From assembly GCF_013343235.1 (NCBI RefSeq), contig NZ_CP040094.1:4886001-4950000 (forward strand): a stretch of DNA of 64,000 nt, read 5' to 3'. This DNA comes from Nostoc sp. TCL240-02 (GTDB lineage Bacteria; Cyanobacteriota; Cyanobacteriia; Cyanobacteriales; Nostocaceae). Shown piece after piece: positions 19,885-29,295 of this stretch (position 1 is its first letter; each line of letters opens with the position of its first letter). The translations under genes and the position numbers were made by a program. Under the pieces are notes generated by a model that had not been told where the DNA came from, did not search any database, and was given only the letters and a program-made list of their open reading frames with translations.

Positions 19885-19987
19885 AATCGTACTCCTGTAT
19901 TACGGTAAACGACTAGAATAAAGATTTAGAAAATAGATGATAGATGAACCCCGACAAGGCTAAGAGGCTATAGAGTATCAGAGGGAG

Positions 19988-20338
19988 TTAACGTCCTAAT
20001 ACCTGTCTATATCTGTTGGCTAACTCCTGAGACAAGTTATAATCATTGCCTGTACCTGTTACCATGATCGTTGCGTTGCCATTAGGAGCACAGACAACGA
20101 AGGCAGTGCCACTGTTACTACGGTAACTTGCCCAAGTATGTGGACTTTGCTTACCAGCATCGTAGAGTTCTGGCTGCTTTCTTAAAAAGTTATAAGAGCC
20201 ATCCAGACACGCACCCTGCGATCCGAATTTTGTTTCGTACCATCCCCACCAAGCTGTGTAGACTCCTGCATAGCTTGGTGTTACAGCAATAGTAACCAGC
20301 GCTGTTACAGCAAATAATGGGGAAAAGTGTTTGTTCAT
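19988..20338 (-). CDS. Small secreted protein of unknown function
   Basis: 116 residues from the ATG at 20338. A TTG three codons earlier is less likely. It has a signal peptide (KHFSPLFAVTALVTIAVTPSYA) and a short mature part with aromatic residues (TAWWGWYETKFG) and two cysteines. The family was not recognised. It lies upstream of the 19339-19884 gene and divergent from the STAND/WD40 gene, sharing the intervening control region. Confidence 0.7.
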   Translation of the reverse strand: MNKHFSPLFAVTALVTIAVTPSYAGVYTAWWGWYETKFGSQGACLDGSYNFLRKQPELYDAGKQSPHTWASYRSNSGTAFVVCAPNGNATIMVTGTGNDYNLSQELANRYRQVLGR

Positions 20339-20370
20339 GAGATGCAATCCTTTGCTATTTCATCTAAGGG

Positions 20371-20560
20371 TTTAATCACTGGGCAGATTTCTGTACTACA
20401 ACTGAATCACATCAATACTTTACAGCCTTGTATAAAGTTTGACGGTCGGAAAAAGGTCGGAAAAAGGTCAGGTCTTTTTAGTAGATTTACGTAAACTTTT
20501 TCAATAAACAAAGCTTATGGTGCGAATATCGTAGTTAATTTAGTATTTCTACGTGGATAA
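20371..20560 (+). promoter_or_regulatory. Duplicated leader/promoter region of the STAND/WD40 gene
   Basis: The intact partner of the repeat at 18926-19102. Two 10-base GGTCGGAAAA-type units are present here in tandem (about 20445-20468) but only once in the relic. The most conserved block, TAGATTTACGTAAACTTTT, holds the palindrome TTTACGTAAA and may be an operator. Confidence 0.45.
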
Positions 20561-23500
20561 ATGACGGTTGAAGAGGCTATCGCACTAGTAGAGGAATTAT
20601 TGGAACGGGGGCACTTAACAAAAGTTCAAAAGATTGTCTTCTGTCATTCATGGGCAGGACAGACATACTTAGACATGGCTGTAGATTCCGATTACGATCC
20701 TGGTCACATTAAAGATGTTGGTTCGGAACTATGGCGATCGCTCTCTCAAGCTTTGGGCGAAAAAGTTACCAAAAATAACCTGCACGGAGTACTGAAGCGA
20801 ACCGCACAGCAACAAAAGGACACAAACGCCTCCTTAACCTTAAACTTTCAACCCATCACAAATTGGGGGGAAGCAATCGACGTTTCCCACTTCTATGGAC
20901 GTACTAATGAATTAGAAACTTTGAGCCAATGGATTGAGCGCGATCGCACTCGTCTGGTAGCAATACTGGGTATGGGTGGTATGGGCAAAACCGCACTCTC
21001 AGTCAAGTTGGCAGAACAATTACAGGGAGAATTCGAGTATGTAATTTGGCGATCGCTGCGGCACGCACCTTTTTTCCATGACAAGCTGACGGACTGCATC
21101 AAAATTCTTTCCAATCAACAAGCGATCGCATTGCCTGCTGACCCTCACGAGCAAATTACCTGTTTAATCGAGTACTTTCGTAAATCTCGTTGTTTGTTGA
21201 TTTTAGATAACTTTGACACCCTGTTGCAACAGGGTAAGCATACAGGCTGTTACCGGGAAGGCTATGAATCTTATGGTGAGCTTTTGTGGCGATTAGGAGA
21301 AACTGGGCATCAAAGCTGTGTTCTGCTCACCAGTCGGGAAAAACCTGCTCAAGTTGCTGCTTTGGAAGGTAATGGTTTGCCAGTTCGTACCCTTGCTCTA
21401 TCAGGATTAGAAATTGCAGCCGGAGAAACAATTCTCTCCCTGAAAGGGCTATTAAGTACAGAGAACGAAACCCGCCAACTAATTGACTGTTACCGTGGTA
21501 ATCCCCTAGCGTTGAAAATTGCTGCAACTTCAATTCGAGACTTGTATGAAGGCAGCATTTCCCGCTTTTTTACCGAAGGTACAACAGTTTTTAATGGTAT
21601 TGGCAATCTCATAGACCAGCAATTCCAGCGACTCTCTGTTTTGGAGCAACAAGTCATGTACTGGCTGGCCATTAATCGAGAAAGTGTTTCGGTGACAGAA
21701 TTGCAAACAGACCTGACACCCACAGTTCCTAAATCTAAGTTAATTCAAGTTCTGGAGTCTTTATCTTGGCGTAGCTTGATTGAAAACGACACTGCGGGAT
21801 TTACACAGCAACCAGTAGTAATGGAATACGTTACAGATTGCTTGATTGAGCAAATCTGCCAGGAAATCGTCACGGAATCGCCGCGATATCTGCTCAGTCA
21901 TGCCTTGATGAAAGCCCAGACAAAAGACTATATCCGCGATAGTCAAATTCACCTGATTGTGCGGCCCATCCTGGAGCAACTACAAGTAACTCTTGGCTCT
22001 ACTCGTCAGCTTGAGTATAAAATTAGCCGATTGATTAACAAATTACAAGATAAAAAACTCCACCCACAAGGGAATGAGGATAACAGAGACAAGGAAGAAG
22101 CAGGGGGCGTTGGGAAGAAGCAGGGGAGCAGGTGGTCACTGAGCGTAGCCGAAGTGGAGCAGGGAGAAAAGGGGAAAATCCCCCTTGCCCCTCCGTCTCT
22201 TCCCAATGCCCCATACCTAGATACAGTTGGGTATGGTAGCGGCAACCTGCTGAATTTATTGGCTCAATTAGAAACTGATTTGACTGGGTATGATTTTTCT
22301 CGTCTCAATATTCGACAAGCAGATTTGCGATCGCTCAACTTACATCAAGTTAATTTTACCCAAGCGACATTTCGAGAGTGTGCATTTGCTGCAACCTTTG
22401 GCGGTATTACTAGTGTTGCTTTCAGTGCTGATGGGTATCATCTTGCTATCAGTGATAGCAACGGTGGAATTTATATCTGGAACGCCAGCAATGGTAAAGA
22501 ACTTTTTATCTGTAAAGAACACAACAGTTGGATTTGGAGTCTTGCCTTTAGTCCTGTGCATCCAGTTTTAGCTAGTTGCGGTCAGGATCATAAAATCAAA
22601 CTTTGGGATATCACCACAGGTAAATGTCTTAAAACGTTCCAGGGACACACCAGTATAGTTACATCAATCGCCTTTAGTCCCGATGGTCAATTCCTTGCCA
22701 GTACCAGCTACGATCATACAGTCAAACTCTGGCATCTCGGTACAGACCAATGTGTGCAAACACTAGAAGGACATACAACCTCTGTTTGGAGTGTAACCTT
22801 TCATCCCACAGGTAAAACCTTAGCCAGTGCTGGTGAAGATAATACAATCAAGTTATGGAATATAGAAACTGGATGCTGTGTGCAAACCTTAATTGGCCAT
22901 CAGCACTGGATAAAAGCGATCGCCTTTAACCCAGAGGGACAAAGGTTAGCCAGTGCCAGTTTCGATCAAACCGTGAAACTGTGGGATGTATCTACTGGGG
23001 TGTGGGTATGTTTGATGACCTTGGTGGGACATACAGGGCTTGTAACATCCGTAGCATTCAGTCCCCAGGGCGATCGCATAGCAAGTGCCAGCTATGACAA
23101 AACTGTGAAGATTTGGGATACCAACACTGGCAAATGTTTGGATACCCTCAATAAGCATAGAAGCCGGATTTGGTCAATAGCTTTTCACCCCCAAGGACAC
23201 TTAATTGCTAGTGGTGGAGATGACCATGCAGCTAGAGTATGGGAGCTTCATACCGGAAAGTGTACTAAAACCTTGCAAGGGCATAGCAATATTATTTACG
23301 CGATTGCCCACTGTGAGCAACAAAACCTCCTGGCTAGTGGACACGAAGACCAAACAATCAAACTTTGGGATATCAATCTCAGTGCCCCACAACTCTTAAA
23401 AGTTGACCTCCAGCCTTTTCGGGTACTACATGGACATAGCAATCGTGTCTTCAGTGTTGCATTCAGTCCCGATCGGCAATTCCTGGCTAGTGCTAGTGCC

Positions 23501-24280
23501 GATCGCACCATTAAACTCTGGAGTCCCTATACAGGACAATGCCTCAAAACCTTGTATGGTCATGGAAGCTGGGTTTGGACGATCGCGTTCAGTCCCGACA
23601 GTAACTTGCTTGCTAGTGGCAGTTACGACCACACAGTTAAGATTTGGGATGTACGTTCTGGTGAATGTTTACAAACATTGCTGGGACATCCTGGTTGTGT
23701 ATTGGCGATCGCTTTTAGTCCTGACAGCAAAACTCTCTTCAGTAGTGGCTATGAAAAGATAGTTAAACGATGGGATGTTAAAACAGGCATCTGTCTCAAT
23801 ACTTGGGAAGCAGATTCCAACCGTGTTTGGGCAGTTACCGTCAGTCCAGATAGTCAGTATATTGCAAGTGGTGGTGATGAGCAGACAGTGAAACTGTGGG
23901 ACATTCACACCGGAAGTTGTCACCGGATATTCCAGGGACATACTGGCCAAATTGTCTGTATTCTATTCACCGCCGATGGTAGCCGCATGATTAGCGGTAG
24001 TAGCGATCGCACCATCAAAATTTGGCATATAGCTACTGGAGACTGCCTTGCTACACTAGAAAATCACCAAAATTGGATATGGTCGCTCAGTTTGAGCCAC
24101 AACGAGCAAACTCTCCTCAGCGGTAGCCAAGATGAAACCATCAACTGTTGGGATCTCGCTACAGGGGAATGTCAACAAACTTTAAGACCAGCCCGTCCTT
24201 ATGAAGGCATGATTATTACTGAAGTGATGGGTTTGACTGAAGCAGAGGTAGCAACTTTAAAAGCTTTAGGGGCAAAATAA
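20561..24280 (+). CDS. STAND NTPase: HTH-type N-terminus, NB-ARC domain, 14 WD40 repeats
   Basis: 1239 residues. Residues 1-90 are the small helical domain found at the N-terminus of many cyanobacterial conflict/signalling ATPases (vMAP-type HTH). The NB-ARC domain has a P-loop (GMGGMGKTA, about 138-146) and Walker B (CLLILDNFD, about 211-219). A short pentapeptide-like stretch (YDFSRLNIRQADLRSLNL) precedes 14 WD repeats (about 613-1200), enough for two seven-bladed propellers. An ~45-residue polar insert near residues 505-550 is read from intergenic repeat DNA. Family members are molecular switches that oligomerise on ligand sensing, in defence or regulated signalling. Its effector role here is unknown. 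A decayed copy of the gene start lies 1.45 kb upstream. Confidence 0.92.
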   Translation: MTVEEAIALVEELLERGHLTKVQKIVFCHSWAGQTYLDMAVDSDYDPGHIKDVGSELWRSLSQALGEKVTKNNLHGVLKRTAQQQKDTNASLTLNFQPITNWGEAIDVSHFYGRTNELETLSQWIERDRTRLVAILGMGGMGKTALSVKLAEQLQGEFEYVIWRSLRHAPFFHDKLTDCIKILSNQQAIALPADPHEQITCLIEYFRKSRCLLILDNFDTLLQQGKHTGCYREGYESYGELLWRLGETGHQSCVLLTSREKPAQVAALEGNGLPVRTLALSGLEIAAGETILSLKGLLSTENETRQLIDCYRGNPLALKIAATSIRDLYEGSISRFFTEGTTVFNGIGNLIDQQFQRLSVLEQQVMYWLAINRESVSVTELQTDLTPTVPKSKLIQVLESLSWRSLIENDTAGFTQQPVVMEYVTDCLIEQICQEIVTESPRYLLSHALMKAQTKDYIRDSQIHLIVRPILEQLQVTLGSTRQLEYKISRLINKLQDKKLHPQGNEDNRDKEEAGGVGKKQGSRWSLSVAEVEQGEKGKIPLAPPSLPNAPYLDTVGYGSGNLLNLLAQLETDLTGYDFSRLNIRQADLRSLNLHQVNFTQATFRECAFAATFGGITSVAFSADGYHLAISDSNGGIYIWNASNGKELFICKEHNSWIWSLAFSPVHPVLASCGQDHKIKLWDITTGKCLKTFQGHTSIVTSIAFSPDGQFLASTSYDHTVKLWHLGTDQCVQTLEGHTTSVWSVTFHPTGKTLASAGEDNTIKLWNIETGCCVQTLIGHQHWIKAIAFNPEGQRLASASFDQTVKLWDVSTGVWVCLMTLVGHTGLVTSVAFSPQGDRIASASYDKTVKIWDTNTGKCLDTLNKHRSRIWSIAFHPQGHLIASGGDDHAARVWELHTGKCTKTLQGHSNIIYAIAHCEQQNLLASGHEDQTIKLWDINLSAPQLLKVDLQPFRVLHGHSNRVFSVAFSPDRQFLASASADRTIKLWSPYTGQCLKTLYGHGSWVWTIAFSPDSNLLASGSYDHTVKIWDVRSGECLQTLLGHPGCVLAIAFSPDSKTLFSSGYEKIVKRWDVKTGICLNTWEADSNRVWAVTVSPDSQYIASGGDEQTVKLWDIHTGSCHRIFQGHTGQIVCILFTADGSRMISGSSDRTIKIWHIATGDCLATLENHQNWIWSLSLSHNEQTLLSGSQDETINCWDLATGECQQTLRPARPYEGMIITEVMGLTEAEVATLKALGAK
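22060..22200. repeat. Intergenic-type repeat inserted in frame in the STAND gene
   Basis: The run is purine-rich (GGAAGAAGCAGGGGGCGTTGGGAAG...) and contains GGTCACTGAGCGTAGCCGAAG, a word typical of Nostoc intergenic repeats. It is open in the gene frame and encodes a Gly/Lys/Glu-rich linker between the ATPase part and the propellers. Confidence 0.6.
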
Positions 24281-24499
24281 ATGAATCTGCTGAAGCACTG
24301 GATTATATCATGTCCGGCTGATTAGTGATAATTTCTCCGCCCGCTGCGGTCTTAATAATAAGTCTTTAACTGGACACGATATTACCCGAAAGTTCCCATT
24401 GTCTACATCCAAATACTTGGAAAATTATTAAAACTTCAAGTTTAAAATGAGTAAAATGTAAGTACGTGATATACTACGTCTCTCACTTACCCTGGTTTT

Positions 24500-25870
24500 A
24501 TGGCACTGCCAATTGTTGCAATTATCGGACGCCCAAATGTGGGCAAATCCACCCTGGTTAATCGACTCGCCGGGGAACAAACGGCGATTGTCCATGATGA
24601 ACCGGGAGTGACACGCGATCGCACTTACATGCCAGCTTTCTGGAATGGCCGCGAATTTTTAGTCGTAGACACTGGTGGATTAGTCTTTAATGATGATACC
24701 GAATTTCTACCACTGATACGCCAGCAGGCAATGACAGCCCTTGCAGAAGCCTGTGCCGCAATTTTTGTCGTAGATGGTCAAACAGGCCCCACATCGGCAG
24801 ACCAAGAAATCGCCGAATGGATGCGCCAACAACGCGTACCTGTGCTACTAACTGTAAATAAATGTGAATCTCCAGACCAAGGCTTAATGCAAGCTGCCGA
24901 GTTTTGGGAATTGGGTTTGGGCGAACCATACCCCATCTCCGCAATTCATGGTAGTGGCACAGGAGAGTTACTCGACGAGTTAGTTAATCACATACCTGCT
25001 GTTGAAGACATCCCAGAAACGAATGAAATCAAAGTAGCAATTGTGGGCCGCCCAAATGTGGGCAAATCGAGCTTACTCAATTCTTTTGTTGGCGAAGAAA
25101 GGGCAATTGTCAGCCCAATTTCTGGCACAACCCGCGATGCCATTGACACCGTTATTGAACGAGAAGGACAAACCTACCGCTTAATTGACACCGCCGGCAT
25201 TCGCAAAAAGAAACACATAGAATACGGCACAGAATTCTTTAGTATTAACCGTGCCTTCAAAGCGATTCGTCGCGCTGACGTGGTTTTATTAGTACTAGAT
25301 GCTGTAGATGGAGTCACAGAGCAAGACCAAAAATTAGCTGGGCGGATTATCGAAGAAGGTCGAGCTTGCATCATCGTCGTTAATAAGTGGGATGCTGTTG
25401 AAAAAGACTCTTACACAATCTACGACTACGAAAAAACTCTGCAATCACGGTTACATTTTACCGAATGGGCAGAAACAATTTTTGTGAGTGCCTTGTCGGG
25501 ACAACGGGTAGAAAAAATTCTAGAGTTGGTGAAAACGGCGGCTGAATCACACAAACGGCGTGTCAGCACATCAGTTATTAACGAAGTTTTAACAGATGCC
25601 GTTAGCTGGCATTCACCGCCAGCATCCCGTGGTGGTCGTCAGGGCAAGATCTATTATGGTACACAAGTAAGTAGCCAACCACCAACGATCGCACTATTTG
25701 TCAATGATTCCAAACGCTTCAACGACAACTACCGCCGATACATTGAACGTCAATTCCGTCAACAGCTAGGATTTAAAGGCACGCCTATTATTTTACTCTG
25801 GCGCAGCAAAAAAGTCCGTGATGCCGAAATTGGTAATGTTAATAGAGCAACTCGCGTCAAATTAAGTTAG
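24500..25870 (+). CDS. der: Ribosome biogenesis GTPase Der (EngA)
   Basis: A 456-residue tandem GTPase needed for 50S ribosomal subunit maturation. Both G domains are intact: GRPNVGKST near residue 10 with DTGG and NKCE, and GRPNVGKSS near 183 with DTAGI and NKWD. A C-terminal KH-like domain follows (about 350-440). Full length. It starts a conserved block with an EcfT-like gene and, further on, pipX-pipY-sepF-proC. Confidence 0.97.
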   Translation: MALPIVAIIGRPNVGKSTLVNRLAGEQTAIVHDEPGVTRDRTYMPAFWNGREFLVVDTGGLVFNDDTEFLPLIRQQAMTALAEACAAIFVVDGQTGPTSADQEIAEWMRQQRVPVLLTVNKCESPDQGLMQAAEFWELGLGEPYPISAIHGSGTGELLDELVNHIPAVEDIPETNEIKVAIVGRPNVGKSSLLNSFVGEERAIVSPISGTTRDAIDTVIEREGQTYRLIDTAGIRKKKHIEYGTEFFSINRAFKAIRRADVVLLVLDAVDGVTEQDQKLAGRIIEEGRACIIVVNKWDAVEKDSYTIYDYEKTLQSRLHFTEWAETIFVSALSGQRVEKILELVKTAAESHKRRVSTSVINEVLTDAVSWHSPPASRGGRQGKIYYGTQVSSQPPTIALFVNDSKRFNDNYRRYIERQFRQQLGFKGTPIILLWRSKKVRDAEIGNVNRATRVKLS

Positions 25871-25983
25871 GAAACGCGATGAATCGCGTCTGTACAAGAG
25901 TTATGAGTTAAAGTCAGAATTGCTTGCTAACTATAAAACTCTATCGACTAGAGTTTGATAGCGACAGAAGGTGAAAGTTATGA

Positions 25984-26043
25984 GTTTAAGTCAACACTCA
26001 TAACTCCTTACTCCTAACTCCTTACTTTTAACTCTTAACTCTA
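25984..26043. repeat. Heptameric repeats between der and the EcfT-like gene
   Basis: Degenerate CTCCTAACTCCTTAC-type 7-base units run up to the next start codon. Confidence 0.7.
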
Positions 26044-26045
26044 AA

Positions 26046-26966
26046 ATGGATTTATTGCGATCGCTGCCACTTGGACTTTATTTAGAACAACCCCAAACTT
26101 GGCTGCATAAAATCGATCCGCGAGTCAAGTTCGCCTGGTTGATGAGCTTTTTAACAAGCTATGTTTTAGCTAACAACTTTTGGCGGGTATTGCTGGTAGT
26201 ACTGTTGATTATTGCCACCTTGATTGCTAGGATTCCCCGGCGAGTATGGCAGCAACAAATGGGCTGGCTATTAATGCTATCCTTTTTTGTCTTAGCGATC
26301 GGAGCCATCAGTCCTGATGGAATGGGTGTAGATTATCAGCCACGCCTGCCAGCTAATGAACAAATATTAACCCAGCCAGCGAACTCCAAGAATATTGTTC
26401 CAGAGCAAACAAGTAATAACAAAAAATACAACTATGTGCTATTGCAGAAAGGCCCAGTCAAAGTAACTCGCCGCTCCTTGGATTTGGCTGTACGTCTGAG
26501 TACAATTATATTTACCGTAATTTACAGCACCAACCTCTATCTGCTAACAACCGCACCAGAAGAAATTACATCTGGTATAGAAAGCCTAATGCAACCCCTG
26601 CGACGCTTCAAATTGCCTGTCACAGAAATTGCTTTAACTTTAACCTTGTCCTTGCGCTTTATTCCTCTAGTTTTAGAAGAAGTGCAAAACTTATTTCGTT
26701 CTGTGATGACAAGGGCAATTAATTGGAAAAAGCTGGGATTGAAAGGAGGCTTCAAAGTTTGGATGACAGTCGCAGAGAGATTGTTAGAAAATCTGCTCTT
26801 ACGAGCCGATCAAATGGCGAATGCAATGATGGTGCGGGGTTTTACCAGTCCCAACGAGCATCGAGTGCAGTGGCACGACTTACGATTCAAAGGGCGTGAC
26901 TGGCTTGCTATTGCAACTTTAATTGTATTTTGGGGAATACGGCTAGCTATAGGAACTCAGGTCTAA
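26046..26966 (+). CDS. EcfT/CbiQ-like energy-coupling factor transmembrane protein
   Basis: 306 residues. It has an N-terminal LHKIDPRVKF motif, four to five membrane segments and the cytoplasmic coupling region with RADQMANAMMVRGF, the Ala-Arg-Gly-type signature that docks to the ATPases of ECF vitamin and metal transporters. A ~45-residue polar insert separates the second and third membrane segments. No A or S component lies nearby, so the transported compound is unknown. A gene of this family next to der is, as far as I recall, common in cyanobacteria. Confidence 0.85.
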   Translation: MDLLRSLPLGLYLEQPQTWLHKIDPRVKFAWLMSFLTSYVLANNFWRVLLVVLLIIATLIARIPRRVWQQQMGWLLMLSFFVLAIGAISPDGMGVDYQPRLPANEQILTQPANSKNIVPEQTSNNKKYNYVLLQKGPVKVTRRSLDLAVRLSTIIFTVIYSTNLYLLTTAPEEITSGIESLMQPLRRFKLPVTEIALTLTLSLRFIPLVLEEVQNLFRSVMTRAINWKKLGLKGGFKVWMTVAERLLENLLLRADQMANAMMVRGFTSPNEHRVQWHDLRFKGRDWLAIATLIVFWGIRLAIGTQV

Positions 26967-27131
26967 TTTTGCACCGAAAAGGTAGTATAGCGGTGTGCAG
27001 TTGAGTAAGATACAAAAACTTTACTGAAACGATTTCATAGTAAGGATTTTGGTTTTCTCATCTAATCGATAACTGCTATATTTTCTTTTCGCGCTTTCCC
27101 ATCTCCCCTTCACAGGCCCTTTATTAGGTTG

Positions 27132-27154
27132 TCTATACCACTATGTGGTATAGA
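27132..27154. repeat. Perfect 10-bp inverted repeat
   Basis: TCTATACCAC (27132-27141), TAT, GTGGTATAGA (27145-27154). No T-run adjoins. It may be a relic of a mobile element end. Confidence 0.75.
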
Positions 27155-27394
27155 AAATTGAACAGTTATTCCACCAGAAAATTGATCCCATACCATTTTA
27201 CGTAGCTTTTTAGTATGAACCAGATTATTTTGCTGTTTTAGGTCGCGTGCAACAAATTTTTGGCTAGCTGCCAGTGATGCAAGTGGGTGCGGGAAGTGTC
27301 GCAGACAGCGATCCTGAATAAAGCATGGTATGAATCTCTGCACAAAGCCCAGGCACAATTGACAATGCTGAATAGGGAATAGTTTTTTTCTAGT

Positions 27395-27456
27395 CCCCAA
27401 TTCCCATTCCCCATTCCCCAATTCCCATTCCCCATTCCCCAATTCCCAATCCCCAC
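27395..27456. repeat. 21-bp direct tandem repeat, 2.9 copies
   Basis: Units at 27395-27415 and 27416-27436 are identical (CCCCAATTCCC then ATTCCCCATT). A third, shorter copy follows and diverges at its end. Each unit is three heptamers. Confidence 0.85.
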
Positions 27457-27891
27457 TTCGCACTTAAGTTAGCTATTTTGTGCCATTTAGCAATAGTTGT
27501 GGCAGTATGGAAAGAAGTTGAAAAGTTCGCTGTTGCCGTTGGGAGCTTCAAAGGGTGTTTTCCCTTGCTACGTCGAACTTTTAACAAGAGGATCAGGACT
27601 ATCTTGTACCTTGTTCCGACAGATTGGTAAATTGAAGTCACCAAAGCAGATGGTGATGTTTCTCAACCAGCCTTTACTCTCTGAATCCACGCTTTGCGGC
27701 TTCTGTTGTACCATTTCGCTTCACTACCACTAGCTTCATCTGCCAATTAGAAACTAGATCAAGGTCTTCGTAACCGCAGTTTTGCATTTTAAGCAAATAT
27801 TCTGACGAATGTTGGTATTATCGTCTGAATGTTTGTAATTCACTGCGAAAAGATATATATACTCCCACCTTGACTACACCTTGACTCATAA

Positions 27892-28170
27892 ATGAATCCA
27901 GAAAACGCAGAAACTTACATAAACCATCCAACTTGGGGTTTACTCTACAAAATCTGTATGGTTGATGAGACCCAGGATTTGTTCACCACACTTTATGCCC
28001 AGCGCCTGTTTTTTTTGGTCGCAAATGACGTTAAAGGTGTCAAATTCCAGCCAATAGGACGAACTGAGGCTAGAATGATGTTGGAAAATCGCTTACGTAC
28101 CCTGCGGCGCAGTGGACATTCTCAGGAGTACGATCAACTTCAAAGTGTTTTCCAACGCACCTTCCAATGA
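27892..28170 (+). CDS. pipX: PII-interacting protein PipX, NtcA co-activator
   Basis: A 92-residue cyanobacterial regulator that binds either PII (GlnB) or the nitrogen-control factor NtcA and so links nitrogen status to transcription. The Tudor-like N-terminal part (INHPTWGLLYKICMVDETQDLFTTLYAQRLFF) and the C-terminal helices (GRTEARMMLENRLRTLRR) match the family, and the length is typical. Its stop overlaps the start of pipY by four bases (ATGA), so the two are translationally coupled. Confidence 0.96.
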   Translation: MNPENAETYINHPTWGLLYKICMVDETQDLFTTLYAQRLFFLVANDVKGVKFQPIGRTEARMMLENRLRTLRRSGHSQEYDQLQSVFQRTFQ

Positions 28171-28835
28171 ACAGTTCGATTTCCGAACGTATTGTTTCCA
28201 TTCGTTCTTCCTTACCAACTTCAGTCAAATTGATTGCTGTTAGCAAACAAGTTTCTGCCCAGGCCATTCGGTCTGCATACTCCGCAGGAATTCGTGATTT
28301 TGCGGAGAGTCGCATCCAAGAAGCTGCCAGTAAACAAGCCGAGTTGCAAGACTTACCGGATATTACCTGGCACTTTATTGGACATTTGCAAAGCAATAAA
28401 GCTAAAAAAGCCCTCGAAAAATTCTCTTGGATTCACTCTGTGGATAATTTGAAGCTGGCACAGCGCTTAGATCAATTGGCGCAACAGCTAGGGGTGAGTC
28501 CCAAAGTTTGCTTGCAAGTGAAAATTCTCCCCGATCCCAACAAATCTGGTTGGAGTGTGTCAGAACTTTTGGCTGATTTACCCATACTCGATCAATACAA
28601 AAATTTACAAATTCAAGGTTTGATGACAATTCCACCTTCAGGATTAAACGATCCCGAAATTTTGAATGTGTTTAATCTCAATCGTGAGCTAGCAAAGAAA
28701 ATCCAGGAGCAACATTGGTTGCACATTAAAATGCAGGAACTATCTATGGGTATGTCAAGCGACTATGAACTAGCAGTACAAGCAGGTGCAACGATGGTAC
28801 GATTAGGAACTATATTGTTTGGCGATCGCTCTTAA
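28167..28835 (+). CDS. pipY: PLP homeostasis protein PipY (YggS/PROSC family)
   Basis: 222 residues. A pyridoxal-phosphate-binding barrel protein without known catalytic activity that keeps PLP and amino-acid pools in balance. The PLP lysine lies in LIAVSK near residue 27. The family signature HFIGHLQSNK and MGMSSDYELAVQAGATMVRLG are present. It overlaps pipX by four bases, the classic cyanobacterial pair. A 59-base imperfect copy of its 3' end lies 95 bases downstream. Confidence 0.96.
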   Translation: MNSSISERIVSIRSSLPTSVKLIAVSKQVSAQAIRSAYSAGIRDFAESRIQEAASKQAELQDLPDITWHFIGHLQSNKAKKALEKFSWIHSVDNLKLAQRLDQLAQQLGVSPKVCLQVKILPDPNKSGWSVSELLADLPILDQYKNLQIQGLMTIPPSGLNDPEILNVFNLNRELAKKIQEQHWLHIKMQELSMGMSSDYELAVQAGATMVRLGTILFGDRS

Positions 28836-29295
28836 GCATATTACACATCCCTCTTTCGGTTGAGTATCAAGTACAAGCAGGAGCAATGAGGGTGTAATTA
28901 GTAACAATATTGTTTGGCGATCGCTCTTAGCCCTCGACAGTCAGCTTTTCAGGTCAGTATTAATAGAGATCAGGATTTGATGACAAGAATTTTGTAAGAG
29001 ACTGGTGCAATTAGAAACAAAGGATATAGTATTGACAAGAGCAATCGCCAAGGGAAAATGGGGTAAAAAGAACTTTCCTTCGGACAAACCTTAGGATATA
29101 ATCTTGACTCATTATTATGTTTAGGCGATGCACAGACCTTTCCAATAAGTGTCGGTTCATCGCCAAAACCCGTAGTATGGGCTACAAATAGCAATATACT
29201 TGCTGGAGTATCCACCGATGTAGCGATTGCTCCTATCTCAATAAATCCTAAGCCAAGTCAATACAGGCTATTCGCACCAGGAGAGTACACAGACA
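28836..29295. other. Spacer before sepF with a duplicated pipY tail
   Basis: 460 bases. 28871-28929 repeats the last 59 bases of pipY (28776-28834) with 8 mismatches and no gaps. The rest is AT-rich, with no gene or terminator that I could support. Confidence 0.75.
28871..28929 (+). pseudogene. Duplicate fragment of the pipY 3' end
   Basis: The stretch from GTACAAGCAGGAGCAATGAG to TTTGGCGATCGCTCTTA aligns base for base with 28776-28834 (51 of 59 identical). The copy has an internal stop and cannot encode protein alone. Confidence 0.85.

Larger units (their letters stand above)
26967..27891. other. 925-bp spacer with hairpin, tandem repeat and decayed sequence
   Basis: No convincing gene. 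It holds a perfect hairpin (27132-27154), a 21-bp tandem repeat (27395-27456) and AT-rich DNA just before pipX. The open frames on the minus strand either run through the tandem repeat, giving GNGEWELGN-like peptides, or lack start signals. The size of the gap and the hairpin suggest an old insertion. Confidence 0.45.

Noticed and set aside
27110..27644. Minus-strand frames upstream of pipX
   Set aside because: They depend on the 21-bp tandem repeat for length and encode GNGEWELGN-type repeats; no family match.
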